Shown: piece after piece, positions 27,715 to 35,165 of the stretch
How the letters are laid out: the number at the start of each line of letters is the position of its first letter
Position numbering within the stretch: position 1 is the stretch's first letter
NCBI GenBank assembly: GCA_963730585.1
Contig: CAVSSL010000010.1
Location: forward strand, 620,001-684,000
Length of the DNA stretch: 64,000 bases
Direction: 5' to 3'
Source of the DNA: Pedococcus_A sp963730585
Lineage (GTDB): Bacteria > Actinomycetota > Actinomycetes > Actinomycetales > Dermatophilaceae
Notes under the pieces: generated by a model
Told to the model about the DNA's origin: nothing
What the model saw: the letters and a program-made list of their open reading frames with translations, nothing else
Database searches by the model: none
Made by a program: the position numbers and the translations under genes

Positions 27715-28539
27715 GGCGTGAGGAAGCCGGCGAGGCTCAGGGCGGCACGGCCGTCGGGGCCCCGGAGCAGGTAGGCGAAGCCCGTGGTGTCCCGTTTCCG
27801 GTTCGAGCCACACCATCGGGTAGTCGAGCGTCGTGTTCTGGGCCTCGGCGATCGGGACGCCGCGAACGGAGTCGCCGGCCGAGACGACGTCGGAGTGGTA
27901 GACGAGCGCTGCGTCGGCCTCGCCGAGCCGCACCTTGGCGAGGGTGGCCTTCACGTCGACCTCACGGGAGACCACGTGCGGGGTGATACCGACTCGCGAC
28001 AGCACGGTGTCGGCGGCCTTGCCGCACGGCACCGTGGAGGCGCACAGCACGACGTCGAGGCTCGGGATCGACAGGTCGGCCAGGCCCCGGACCCGACCGG
28101 GGTTGTCGGCCGGTGTGGCGATCTCCATGGTGTTGCGCGCGATGGTCGCCCGGCCACCGTTGTCGAAGATGTCCTTCGGCAGCAGGTCGAGGGCCGGGGT
28201 TCCCGCGAACGCCACCACGTCGGCGGGTGCGCCCTCCGCCACCTGCTGGGCCAGCGTCGTGCTCGAGCCGAAGCTGAGCGCCACTGTGACGCCGTTGTGG
28301 CTCCGCTCGTACTGCCGCGCAAGGGCAGTGAGGGGTTCGGTCAGCGAGGCGGCGGCCAGCACGGTGACCGTGCTGGTCGCCGCCCGGCGTGCAGACCCGC
28401 TGGCCAGCCGGCTCTCGGAGGTGCAGCCGGCACTGACGACGACCAGCACCGCCACCACGCCAGCGAGGCGGCCGCGACTGGTCAACCCTGCGAACCTGCC
28501 GCCGGCGGTGAGGGCTGCGAGCCTGTCGCGCGGGGTCAC
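27711..28539 (-). CDS. modA: Molybdate ABC transporter substrate-binding lipoprotein, frameshifted at 3' end
   Basis: About 275 aa. Signal and lipobox AVLVVVSAGC (Cys about residue 38), then VTVLAAASLTEPLTALARQY, LSFGSSTTLAQQVAEGAPAD, ADLSIPSLDVVLCASTVPCG and LGEADAALVYHSDVVSAGDS, all standard ModA segments for oxyanion binding. The frame shifts near 27795-27800. The corrected end reads TTGFAYLLRGPDGRAALSLA and stops at 27711, overlapping the modB ATG. The start ATG 28539 overlaps the stop of the regulator gene upstream. Confidence 0.9.
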
Positions 28540-28931
28540 GCCGGCACCCCGACGATGACGTGGGTCGACTTGATGCTGGCCACCGCGACGGAGCCGACCT
28601 CGAGGCCGAGCTCGTCGACGGCCTCGGCCGACATGAGCGAGACGATCCGGAACGGCCCGGCCTGCAGCTCGACCTGGGCCATGACGGTGTCCTTGAGCAC
28701 CCGGGTGACGATGCCGCGCATGCGGTTGCGGGCCGACTCGTCGGCCACCGGGCCGGCCGGCGCCGGGTTGGCGATCTCCTGCGCGAGAGCGGCCAGGTCG
28801 GCACCCTGCACTGTGAGCCGACCGGCGGCGTCACGCTCCGCGGCCAACCGCCCGGAGTCGACCATCCGGCGCACCGTGTCGTCGGAGACGCCCAGCAGGG
28901 TGGCCGCCTCGGAGATCCGCAGCTGCGTCAT
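28536..28931 (-). CDS. Molybdate-responsive regulator: HTH (MerR/excisionase-like) plus TOBE domain
   Basis: 131 aa. Residues 3-45 form a small helix-turn-helix (LRISEAATLLGVSDDTVRRM). Residues 66-131 form a single TOBE/Mop domain (NRMRGIVTRVLKDTVMAQVE, then SAEAVDELGLEVGSVAVASI), the molybdate-binding fold. It heads the mod operon with an ATGA overlap to modA, so it is likely the operon's molybdate sensor, functionally comparable to ModE but of different architecture. TATGCT lies 6 nt before ATG 28931, giving a leaderless operon mRNA. Confidence 0.88.
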   Translation of the reverse strand: MTQLRISEAATLLGVSDDTVRRMVDSGRLAAERDAAGRLTVQGADLAALAQEIANPAPAGPVADESARNRMRGIVTRVLKDTVMAQVELQAGPFRIVSLMSAEAVDELGLEVGSVAVASIKSTHVIVGVPA

Positions 28932-28989
28932 GGAAGAAGCATAGACGCCGCAGATGCGGAGCGACAGGCCGTGGTGTCGAGCGGCTGGG

Positions 28990-29817
28990 TCAGCGTGGCT
29001 CGACCGGGGCGAGGCCCGGCCGCTTCGCGACGACCGCGTCGCCCGAGGACTCGCCGCGCAGCCGGCGCTGGACCCACGGCGCGAGGTGCTGGCGCGCCCA
29101 CGCGGCGTTCGCGGCGGCCCACTCGCGGCGGCTCAGGACCGGGGCGGCCGGCAGGGGAGTGGTCCAGTCGGCCCGGTCGGTGCGGTGCCCCAGCGCCGAC
29201 AGCGCACTCAGCGCCACCCGACGGTGCCCCTCGCTGGTCATGTGGATGCGGTCCTCGGCCCACATCCGCCAGTCGCGCAGCGCGTGCAGGCCCCACTGGT
29301 TGACGACGTAGCAGCCGTGCTTCTGCGCGATGCTGAAGATGTTCGCCGTGTGGATGGCGTGCCGGCCGCGCAGGTGCCGGATGAGGGGGGCGTCGGCCGG
29401 GTCCACAGGGGTGGCCAGCAGCACGTCGGCCCCGGTGGCCTGGATGCGCAGCACGGCGTCCTCGAGCTGCGCCGCGATGGAGTCGAGGTCGGCCTTGGGG
29501 CGCAGGATGTCGTTGCCCCCGCCGACCATGGAGACCAGGTCGGGCTGCAGCTCCAGCGCGGCGTCGAGCTGGGGGCCGATCACGTCGGCGAGCAGGCGCC
29601 CGCGCACGGCGAGGTTGGCGTAGGCGAAGTCGTGGCCGGCCTCGTGGGCCAGGAGTGCCAGGTGCTCGGCGAGCCGGTCGGCCCAACCGATGTAGCGGTT
29701 CTCCTCGGCCGGGTCGGCGTCCGACATGCCCTCGGTGAAGGAGTCGCCGATCGCGACGTAGCGCCGCCAGGTGCGCCCCGGCTCGGGCAGGTGGGTGGCT
29801 TCCGGCAGCTCGGTCAC
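28990..29817 (-). CDS. SGNH/GDSL hydrolase family protein
   Basis: 275 aa. Block I is YVAIGDSFTEGMSD (nucleophile Ser about residue 27), block II around NLAVRGRLL, block III VSMVGGGNDIL, and block V DRIHMTSEGHRRVA with the Asp/His pair. An esterase or lipase fold without a signal peptide, so probably cytoplasmic. GTG 29817 overlaps the uracil-DNA glycosylase stop (GTGA), so the two are co-translated. No functional link between them is evident. Confidence 0.9.
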   Translation of the reverse strand: MTELPEATHLPEPGRTWRRYVAIGDSFTEGMSDADPAEENRYIGWADRLAEHLALLAHEAGHDFAYANLAVRGRLLADVIGPQLDAALELQPDLVSMVGGGNDILRPKADLDSIAAQLEDAVLRIQATGADVLLATPVDPADAPLIRHLRGRHAIHTANIFSIAQKHGCYVVNQWGLHALRDWRMWAEDRIHMTSEGHRRVALSALSALGHRTDRADWTTPLPAAPVLSRREWAAANAAWARQHLAPWVQRRLRGESSGDAVVAKRPGLAPVEPR

Positions 29818-30491
29818 GGCAGGCTCCAGTCGATCGGGTCGGCCCCCTGCTGGCGCAGCAGCTCGTTGGCGCGGCTGAACGGCCGCGACCCGAAGAAGCC
29901 CGAGCGGGCCGACAGCGGGGAGGGGTGGGCGCTCTCGATGCACGGGATGTCGCCGAGGTGGGGCACCAGGCTGCGGGCGTCGCGGCCCCAGAGGATGGCG
30001 ACCAGTGGTCCGCCGCGCTCCACCAGCGCGGTGATGGCCCGCGCCGTCACGGCCTCCCATCCCCGCCCGCGGTGACTGGCCGGGGCACCGGGGCGCACGG
30101 TCAGCACGCGGTTGAGCAGCAGCACCCCGCGGTCGGCCCAGGGCGAGAGGTCCCCGGTGCTCGGCTGCGGCACCCCGAGGTCGGCCGACAGCTCGGCGTA
30201 GATGTTCTGCAGGCTGCGCGGGATGGGCCGCACGTCCGGCGCCACCGAGAACGAGAGCCCGACCGCGTGTCCCGGCGTCGGGTAGGGGTCCTGGCCGACG
30301 ATCAGCACCCGCGCGTCGTCGAGCGGCTTCTCGAAGGCGCGCAGCACGTGGCCCCCGGCGGGCAGGTAGCTCCGGCCCGCTGCGAGCTCGTCACGCAGGA
30401 ACTGGCCGAGGTCGGCGACCGTCTCCGAGACGGGCTCCAGGGCCGTCGCCCAGCTCGGGTGCACGAGGTCGGGGAGGGCGCGGGTCGGCAT
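29814..30491 (-). CDS. ung: Uracil-DNA glycosylase (family 1)
   Basis: 225 aa. Catalytic water-activating motif VLIVGQDPYPTPGHAVGLSF (about residues 62-81), LLLNRVLTVRPG with the substrate-binding Asn, and the DNA-intercalation motif HPSPLSARSGFFGSRPFS. It excises uracil from DNA in base-excision repair. TATTTT at 30498-30503 (minus strand) lies 6 nt before ATG 30491, so the start MPTRALPD is leaderless and preferred over an upstream in-frame Met. Confidence 0.95.
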   Translation of the reverse strand: MPTRALPDLVHPSWATALEPVSETVADLGQFLRDELAAGRSYLPAGGHVLRAFEKPLDDARVLIVGQDPYPTPGHAVGLSFSVAPDVRPIPRSLQNIYAELSADLGVPQPSTGDLSPWADRGVLLLNRVLTVRPGAPASHRGRGWEAVTARAITALVERGGPLVAILWGRDARSLVPHLGDIPCIESAHPSPLSARSGFFGSRPFSRANELLRQQGADPIDWSLP

Positions 30492-30560
30492 GCGCCCAAA
30501 ATATCCGCTCGCCGCCCGCCCCAGCTCCGGCGCCCCTGAAGGGGCGTGGAGCAAGCGGTG

Positions 30561-30593
30561 GGTATGCCGCGTGGGCCGGCCCCGCGGCATACC
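30561..30593. terminator. Hairpin built on paired GTATGCC heptamers, likely terminator of arsR
   Basis: GGTATGCCGC (30561-30570) and GCGGCATACC (30584-30593) are perfect complements with a 13-nt GC-rich loop, placed just after the ArsR gene end (30608, minus strand) and before the ung promoter. Confidence 0.5.
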
Positions 30594-30607
30594 GGAAGGC
30601 GGGGAGG

Positions 30608-30970
30608 TCAGCTGAAGATGGCCGCCACGTCGTCGAGCCGGGACGGCACCAGGTGGAACCACGCCCACGTGCCGCGGCGCTCGCGGGAGAGCAGGCCGGC
30701 GTCGGTGAGGACCTTGAGGTGGTGGCTGACGGTCGGCTGCGACAGGCCGACGGCGGAGGTGAGGTCGCAGACGCAGGCCTGGCTGCCCTCGGCGCTGCGG
30801 ATCAGGCTGAGCAGCTGGAGGCGCACCGGGTCGGCCACGGCCTTGAGCAGGGCCGCCGTCGCCTCGGCCTCCGCCCGCTCGAGCGGGTGGTCGAGCGGGT
30901 GGTCGAGGGCGCCGTCGGCGGGCTGCTCGGCGGGCTGGTCGACGATGGGCGCGACGGACGGGGTGGCCAT
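30608..30970 (-). CDS. ArsR/SmtB family regulator with CxC metal-site motif
   Basis: 120 aa winged helix: LLKAVADPVRLQLLSLIRSA, CVCDLTSAVGLSQPTVSHHL, then KVLTDAGLL and RRGTWAWFHLVP. The CVCDL at the start of helix 3 matches the ELCVCDL metal-binding box of arsenic and cadmium sensors. The N-terminus has a short internal duplication (DHPLDHPLE) from a repeated GTGGTCGAGCGG. TAGCCT lies 7 nt before ATG 30970 (leaderless). No arsenic or metal transport gene is adjacent, so the target is unknown. Confidence 0.9.
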   Translation of the reverse strand: MATPSVAPIVDQPAEQPADGALDHPLDHPLERAEAEATAALLKAVADPVRLQLLSLIRSAEGSQACVCDLTSAVGLSQPTVSHHLKVLTDAGLLSRERRGTWAWFHLVPSRLDDVAAIFS

Positions 30971-31026
30971 TGGATCGAGGCTAGTCGATGCGCCGCCCTC
31001 GAGGGGGTCGTCCTAGGGTGCTGGCC

Positions 31027-31695
31027 GTGACCACTCCTCGCTGGCCCGTCGTCCTCTTCGACCTCGACGGCACGCTGGCCGACACCATCGGCCTGATCGT
31101 CGCGTCCTACAACCACGCGTTCCGGGCGGTGATGGGCACCGAGCGCGACGAGGCGGAGATCCGGTCGTGGATCGGCCGGCCGCTGGTCGAGAGCTTCGCC
31201 GCCGTGGCGCCCGAGCACGCCGAGGAGCTCGACCGGGTCTACCGCGAGTGGAACCTCGCCAACACCGAGCGGCTGCTGCGCGCCTACCCCGGGGTGGCGG
31301 AGCTCCTCACCGACCTGGCGGACGCCGGGGTGCGGACCGGCGTGGTGACGTCGAAGCGTCGCGAGACCGCGCTGCTCGCCATGCGTGGAGTGGGGATCGA
31401 GGGCCTGGCGCCGCTGCTGTCGACGCTGGAGGACACCGAGCGGCACAAGCCGTTGCCCGACCCGCTGCTGCACGGCGCGGAGGCGCTGGGGGCCGACCCG
31501 GCCGACTGCGTCTACGTCGGTGACGCGGCGGTCGACGTCGCCGCCGCGCGGGCCGCGGGGATGGCGGCCGTCGGCGTCTCCTGGGGTGCGGTGGCGCGCG
31601 AGGTGCTCGAGGCCGCCGGGCCCGACGCCGTGGTCGACACCGTGGAGGAGCTGCGACAGGTCGTCGGCCTGCCGGCCTCGGTGCCCGCCACCTGA
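31027..31695 (+). CDS. HAD family hydrolase (phosphoglycolate phosphatase/PpaX-like)
   Basis: 222 aa. HAD motif I FDLDGTLADT (about residues 10-19), motif II VVTSKR, motif III Lys in RHKPLPDP, motif IV VYVGDAAVDVAAARAAG. The cap is C1 type. Likely a small-molecule phosphatase acting on phosphoglycolate, pyrophosphate or similar. TAGGGT at 31014-31019 lies 7 nt before GTG 31027 (leaderless). It is divergent from arsR with 56 nt between start codons, holding two divergent -10 elements. Confidence 0.9.
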   Translation: MTTPRWPVVLFDLDGTLADTIGLIVASYNHAFRAVMGTERDEAEIRSWIGRPLVESFAAVAPEHAEELDRVYREWNLANTERLLRAYPGVAELLTDLADAGVRTGVVTSKRRETALLAMRGVGIEGLAPLLSTLEDTERHKPLPDPLLHGAEALGADPADCVYVGDAAVDVAAARAAGMAAVGVSWGAVAREVLEAAGPDAVVDTVEELRQVVGLPASVPAT

Positions 31696-31704
31696 CGGCC
31701 GCGC

Positions 31705-31721
31705 TCACCCGGCAGGGGTGA
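31705..31721 (+). promoter_or_regulatory. Operator site 1, TCACCC-N4-GGGGTGA, before MFS gene
   Basis: TCACCCGGCAGGGGTGA, a near-perfect palindrome whose right arm ends 34 nt before the GTG of the MFS gene. It is one of six copies confined to 31.7-40.9 kb. Confidence 0.65.
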
Positions 31722-31755
31722 GGCCCCGGCAGCGACCACCGGCCACCGTGGAACC

Positions 31756-33516
31756 GTGACGACTGCCAGCGCCCCGACGCCGGCTGCCGCCGTGGCGGCG
31801 TCCGCGGCGGGGACCGTGCTGCTCACCCTCTCGTCGGCGCAGTTCCTCATGACCCTCGACAGCTCCGTCATGAACGTGTCGATCTCGACGGTGGCAGAGG
31901 ACGTCGGCACCTCGGTGACCGGCATCCAGACCGCCATCACCCTCTACACCCTGGTGATGGCGTCGCTGATGATCACCGGCGGCAAGATCGGCGAGATCCT
32001 CGGCCGCAAGCGGGCGTTCGCCATCGGGTGCGTCATCTACGGCGTGGGCTCCCTGACGACGGCCCTGGCGCCCAACCTCGCGGTCCTGATGATCGGCTGG
32101 TCGCTGCTCGAGGGCATGGGCGCGGCCCTGATCATGCCGGCGATCGTGGCCCTCGTGGCCTCCAACTTCGGGCGACCGGACCGGCCGCGCGCCTACGGCC
32201 TCGTCGCCGCCTCCGGGGCCATCGCGGTGGCTGCGGGACCGTTGATCGGCGGCCTCATGACGACCTACGCGTCGTGGCGGTGGGTGTTCGCCGGCGAGGT
32301 GCTCATCGTGCTCGTGATCCTGCTGTTCACCCGGCGGATGGCTGACGTGTCACCCAACCCCGAGGCTCGGCTCGACCTGGTCGGCACCGCCCTGTCGGCT
32401 GTCGGTCTCGGTCTGGTCGTCTACGGCGTCCTCCGCTCCGGCTCCTGGGGGGTCGTGCAGCCGAAACCCGGTGCCCCGGTCTGGCTCGGCACCTCGCCGG
32501 TGGTCTGGCTCATCCTCGGTGGCGGGGTCGTGCTGTGGCTGTTCATGGTCTGGGAGCGCCACCGTCTGGCCAGCGGCCAGGCCGCACTCCTCGACCCGGC
32601 CATGCTGGGCAACCGGCTGCTGCGCGGCGGGTTGACCTCCTTCTTCCTGCAGTTCCTCCTGCAGGCGGGCCTCTTCTTCTGCGTGCCGCTGTTCCTCTCC
32701 GTGGCCCTGGGGCTCTCGGCCGTGGCCACCGGCGTTCGCATCCTCCCGCTGTCGGTGACGCTGCTGCTCGCGGCCGTCGGGATCCCGAAGTTCTTCCCCG
32801 ACGTCTCACCGCGACGGGTGGTCCGCATCGGCTTCCTCATGCTGTTCGCCGGCCTCGTGAGCCTGGTGGCGGCCCTGGAGATCGGGGTCGGCCCGGAAGT
32901 CGTGACCGGGCCGCTGCTCCTGGCGGGGCTCGGCATCGGCTCGCTGGCGTCGCAGCTCGGCAGCGTCACCGTCTCCGCGGTGCCCGACGAGCAGAGTGCC
33001 GAGGTGGGTGGTCTGCAGAACACGATGACCAACCTCGGCGCGTCGATCGGCACCGCACTGGCGGGGGCGGTGCTGGTCTCCGCGCTCACGACGTCCTTCT
33101 TCACCGGCATCCAGGGCAACCCCGCCATCCCCGAGAACCTGTCCGAGCAGGCCCAGGTCGAGCTGGCGGCCGGCGTCCCGTTCCTCTCCGACCCCCAGCT
33201 CGAGAGCGCGCTCTCCGAGGCGGGTGTCGACGAGGAGACCAGTCAGGCCGTCGTGGAGGAGAACTCGGCAGCTCGGCTAGCGGGCCTGCGGGCGTCGTTG
33301 TTCGTGCTCGCCCTCATCGCGCTGGCCGCCCTCTTCCTCACGGGAGGCATCCCCACCCGGCAGCCCGGGGCCGAGGTCGCCGCCTCCGAGGTCGGCTCCG
33401 AGGTCGCCGGCCCCGCCGCCACTGGCACCGAGCCCAGTGGTACCGAGCCCACTGGCACCGAGCCCACCGGCACCGAGCCCACCGGCACCGTCCGGCCCGT
33501 CACTGGGCAGACCTGA
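31756..33516 (+). CDS. MFS transporter, DHA2 (EmrB/QacA) family, 14 TM
   Basis: 586 aa. About 14 hydrophobic helices. The DHA2 signatures are FLMTLDSSVMNVSISTVAED (motif D1 in TM1), GGKIGEILGRKRAFAIGC (motif A loop) and AASGAIAVAAGPLIGGLMTT (motif C in TM5). It is predicted to export drugs or lipid-like molecules by proton antiport. The C-terminal 50 residues contain a repeated TGTEP tail encoded by 15-bp repeats. Operator site 1 lies 34 nt upstream. Its 3' end overlaps the convergent YihY gene by 240 nt. Confidence 0.92.
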   Translation: MTTASAPTPAAAVAASAAGTVLLTLSSAQFLMTLDSSVMNVSISTVAEDVGTSVTGIQTAITLYTLVMASLMITGGKIGEILGRKRAFAIGCVIYGVGSLTTALAPNLAVLMIGWSLLEGMGAALIMPAIVALVASNFGRPDRPRAYGLVAASGAIAVAAGPLIGGLMTTYASWRWVFAGEVLIVLVILLFTRRMADVSPNPEARLDLVGTALSAVGLGLVVYGVLRSGSWGVVQPKPGAPVWLGTSPVVWLILGGGVVLWLFMVWERHRLASGQAALLDPAMLGNRLLRGGLTSFFLQFLLQAGLFFCVPLFLSVALGLSAVATGVRILPLSVTLLLAAVGIPKFFPDVSPRRVVRIGFLMLFAGLVSLVAALEIGVGPEVVTGPLLLAGLGIGSLASQLGSVTVSAVPDEQSAEVGGLQNTMTNLGASIGTALAGAVLVSALTTSFFTGIQGNPAIPENLSEQAQVELAAGVPFLSDPQLESALSEAGVDEETSQAVVEENSAARLAGLRASLFVLALIALAALFLTGGIPTRQPGAEVAASEVGSEVAGPAATGTEPSGTEPTGTEPTGTEPTGTVRPVTGQT

Positions 33517-34350
33517 CGTCTCCCGCGCCGGCTCATGCAGCCACCACAGGCTGAGCTGCCGCCCAGCGACGGTGGCGACGACGAGGACGCCACCGAAGAC
33601 CACCAGCCACGAGCCCACGGCGAACACCACGCCGAGCGGCCCGAACTGGTCGAGGTTGCTCCGCGTGAAGGCCGGCATGAAGACGCTCGACAGTCGGGTC
33701 AGGGCCACGAGCAGCAGAGCCGTCAGGGCGGCGCCGGGGAGCAGACGTCGCCACGACACCTGGCCCTCGAGCAGGAGTCGCGAGGTCCACCACCACAGCA
33801 GCGTGTTGGCGGTGAGCTGCACCACGGTCCGCAACGGGCCGCTGTGGGGTATGCCGGACAGGGACCCCAGCAGCAGCGCCGTGACCTGGATCATGAGCAG
33901 CCACCCGAGGATCCAGAGCAGGCTGCTCCGCAGGGCGCGGACGCCACCGCGGCTGGGCAGCTCCCAGGCGCGGAGGTACATGCGCTGGAGCGCCCGCGAG
34001 AAGCTCGACGCCGAGGCGAAGGAGATCACCAGCCCGACGACTCCGGTCTGGGTCTGGCGTTGCTGCCGGGTCAGCGCCATCTCGCGCACAGGCTCCATGA
34101 CGTCGTCGCGCAACCCGACCACGTCGCGGATCTGCCGCACCAGGTCCTCGACCCAGGCGTGCGGCATGAAGGCTCCGATCACCATCAGCATGGGGATGAG
34201 GGCCAGCAGCGCCTGAGCCCCCAGGGCAAGCGAGCGGTCCAGGAGCTCGATCCGCGTCAGCTCGGACAGCATGCGCCGCAGCGGAGGCACCAGGTCGAGC
34301 ACCCGGGCGGCCTGGCGCCGTAGGGAGGTCAGCGTCTGGTGGACGGCCAC
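33277..34350 (-). CDS. YihY/virulence factor BrkB family membrane protein
   Basis: 357 aa. Six helices in the YihY pattern: LALGAQALLALIPMLMVIGA, VGLVISFASASSFSRALQRM, LLWILGWLLMIQVTALLLGS and LGVVFAVGSWLVVFGGVLVV. The family was once called RNase BN but is now considered a membrane protein of unknown role. After residue about 275 it has a Gly/Leu-rich repetitive tail with no in-frame stop until 33277, antisense to the MFS gene. GTG 34350 is supported by an operator exactly 34 nt upstream, as for the MFS gene, though the ribosome site is poor. Confidence 0.82.
   Translation of the reverse strand: MAVHQTLTSLRRQAARVLDLVPPLRRMLSELTRIELLDRSLALGAQALLALIPMLMVIGAFMPHAWVEDLVRQIRDVVGLRDDVMEPVREMALTRQQRQTQTGVVGLVISFASASSFSRALQRMYLRAWELPSRGGVRALRSSLLWILGWLLMIQVTALLLGSLSGIPHSGPLRTVVQLTANTLLWWWTSRLLLEGQVSWRRLLPGAALTALLLVALTRLSSVFMPAFTRSNLDQFGPLGVVFAVGSWLVVFGGVLVVATVAGRQLSLWWLHEPARETSGLPSDGPDGAGGLGAGGLGASGLGTTGLGASGGGAGDLGADLGGGDLGPGLPGGDASREEEGGQRDEGEHEQRRPQAR
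33421..33495. repeat. Five tandem 15-bp units encoding two different protein tails
   Basis: Units of ACTGGCACCGAGCCC with small variations start at 33421, 33436, 33451, 33466 and 33481. On the plus strand they encode TGTEP repeats of the MFS tail. On the minus strand the same DNA encodes the GLGxxGLG tail of the YihY/BrkB protein. Confidence 0.8.
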
Positions 34351-34679
34351 CTCTCCAGTGCACGTGCCCGCGTCGGTGCGCGCGTCACCCGGGCGGGGTG
34401 AACGGGGTCGGCGGATGGCCGCCCCGTCAGCCCGGGTCGGGGTGGCGTGCTGCGCACCGCGACGTGGGTGACCTCGAGGCCCTTGGCATCGAGGACGGCC
34501 AGCAGGTCGGCGACATCCCCCCGGCGCCTGAGCGCGGTGCGCAGGGTCGTGCAGTGGCCGGAGGTGGTTGCGACGAGCGGGTGCAGTGCTGCCCGCAGCA
34601 CGGGCCCGAGACCGCCGACCACGGTGATCTCGTAGGTGCCGGAAGCCAGTTCGCGGGTCAGGTCGGCCGACCACGTCAT
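34329..34679 (-). CDS. Small hypothetical protein, paralog of its upstream neighbour
   Basis: 116 aa of unknown function. Residues about 15-75 (YEITVVGGLGPVLRAALHPL through LLAVLDAKGLEVTHVAVRS) share the layout of the upstream gene product (YEVRVAGLVHTQDLLDELSD through LHRLRAFGLEVVEVRRV): an ACT-like beta-alpha-beta pattern, possibly a small regulatory or binding module. The ATG at 34679 overlaps the upstream stop by 4 nt and the 3' end overlaps the YihY start by 22 nt. The Pro/Arg-rich tail after residue 78 may be an artefact of an undetected indel. Confidence 0.6.
   Translation of the reverse strand: MTWSADLTRELASGTYEITVVGGLGPVLRAALHPLVATTSGHCTTLRTALRRRGDVADLLAVLDAKGLEVTHVAVRSTPPRPGLTGRPSADPVHPARVTRAPTRARALERWPSTRR
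34385..34401 (-). promoter_or_regulatory. Operator site 2, TCACCC-N4-GGGGTGA, before yihY-like gene
   Basis: TCACCCGGGCGGGGTGA lies 34 nt before GTG 34350, the same distance as site 1 from its gene. It falls inside the 3' part of the small upstream gene, so it would serve an internal promoter. Confidence 0.6.
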
Positions 34680-34996
34680 GGCGTCGTCCCCGCATCCCCG
34701 CTCGCCGGTTCCGCCACCGGCGGGTGGGCCTCGCTCGTCGGCGCACCGGGCTGGACCTCGCTCGGCGCACCGGGTCGCACCTCGGGGGACGTCGAGACGC
34801 GGCGGACCTCGACGACCTCGAGGCCGAAGGCGCGCAGGCGGTGCAGGAAGCCGTGGAGGGCGGCCTGGTCGGCGAAGTGGCCGGTCAGGACCGTGCGGAA
34901 CTCGTGCTCGGCGACCTCCACGTCGCTGAGCTCGTCGAGCAGGTCCTGGGTGTGGACCAGCCCGGCGACCCGCACCTCGTAGGCCCGTTCCTCCAT
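34676..34996 (-). CDS. Small hypothetical protein (tandem paralog)
   Basis: 106 aa. It begins MEERAYEVRVAGLVHTQDLL and continues with VAEHEFRTVLTGHFADQAAL and GFLHRLRAFGLEVVEVRRV, a compact alpha/beta module paralogous to the next gene, then a Pro/Ala/Glu tail (PGAPSEVQPGAPTSEAH). ATG 34996 has AAGGGGAT upstream. It heads a three-gene overlapping operon with its paralog and the YihY gene. Operator site 3 lies 68 nt upstream. No named family is recognised. Confidence 0.65.
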   Translation of the reverse strand: MEERAYEVRVAGLVHTQDLLDELSDVEVAEHEFRTVLTGHFADQAALHGFLHRLRAFGLEVVEVRRVSTSPEVRPGAPSEVQPGAPTSEAHPPVAEPASGDAGTTP

Positions 34997-35064
34997 CGCT
35001 GCGTCACATCCCCTTTCGTGGGTGCTGCATCCATCCAGCACAGCCGCCGCCCTTCCGTGCGGCA

Positions 35065-35081
35065 TCACCCAGCGGGGATGA
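35065..35081 (-). promoter_or_regulatory. Operator site 3, TCACCC-N4-GGGATGA
   Basis: TCACCCAGCGGGGATGA matches the 17-bp palindrome with one changed base in the right arm. It is 68 nt before ATG 34996 and about 85 nt beyond the stop of the LAL regulator. Confidence 0.55.
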
Positions 35082-35165
35082 ACCCCCATGTCGGTGGACC
35101 AGAAGGGCCGCCGGCAGGACGACCGTCGAGCGTGGGAATCCGGTGACGGTCGACGGTTGCGTCGG

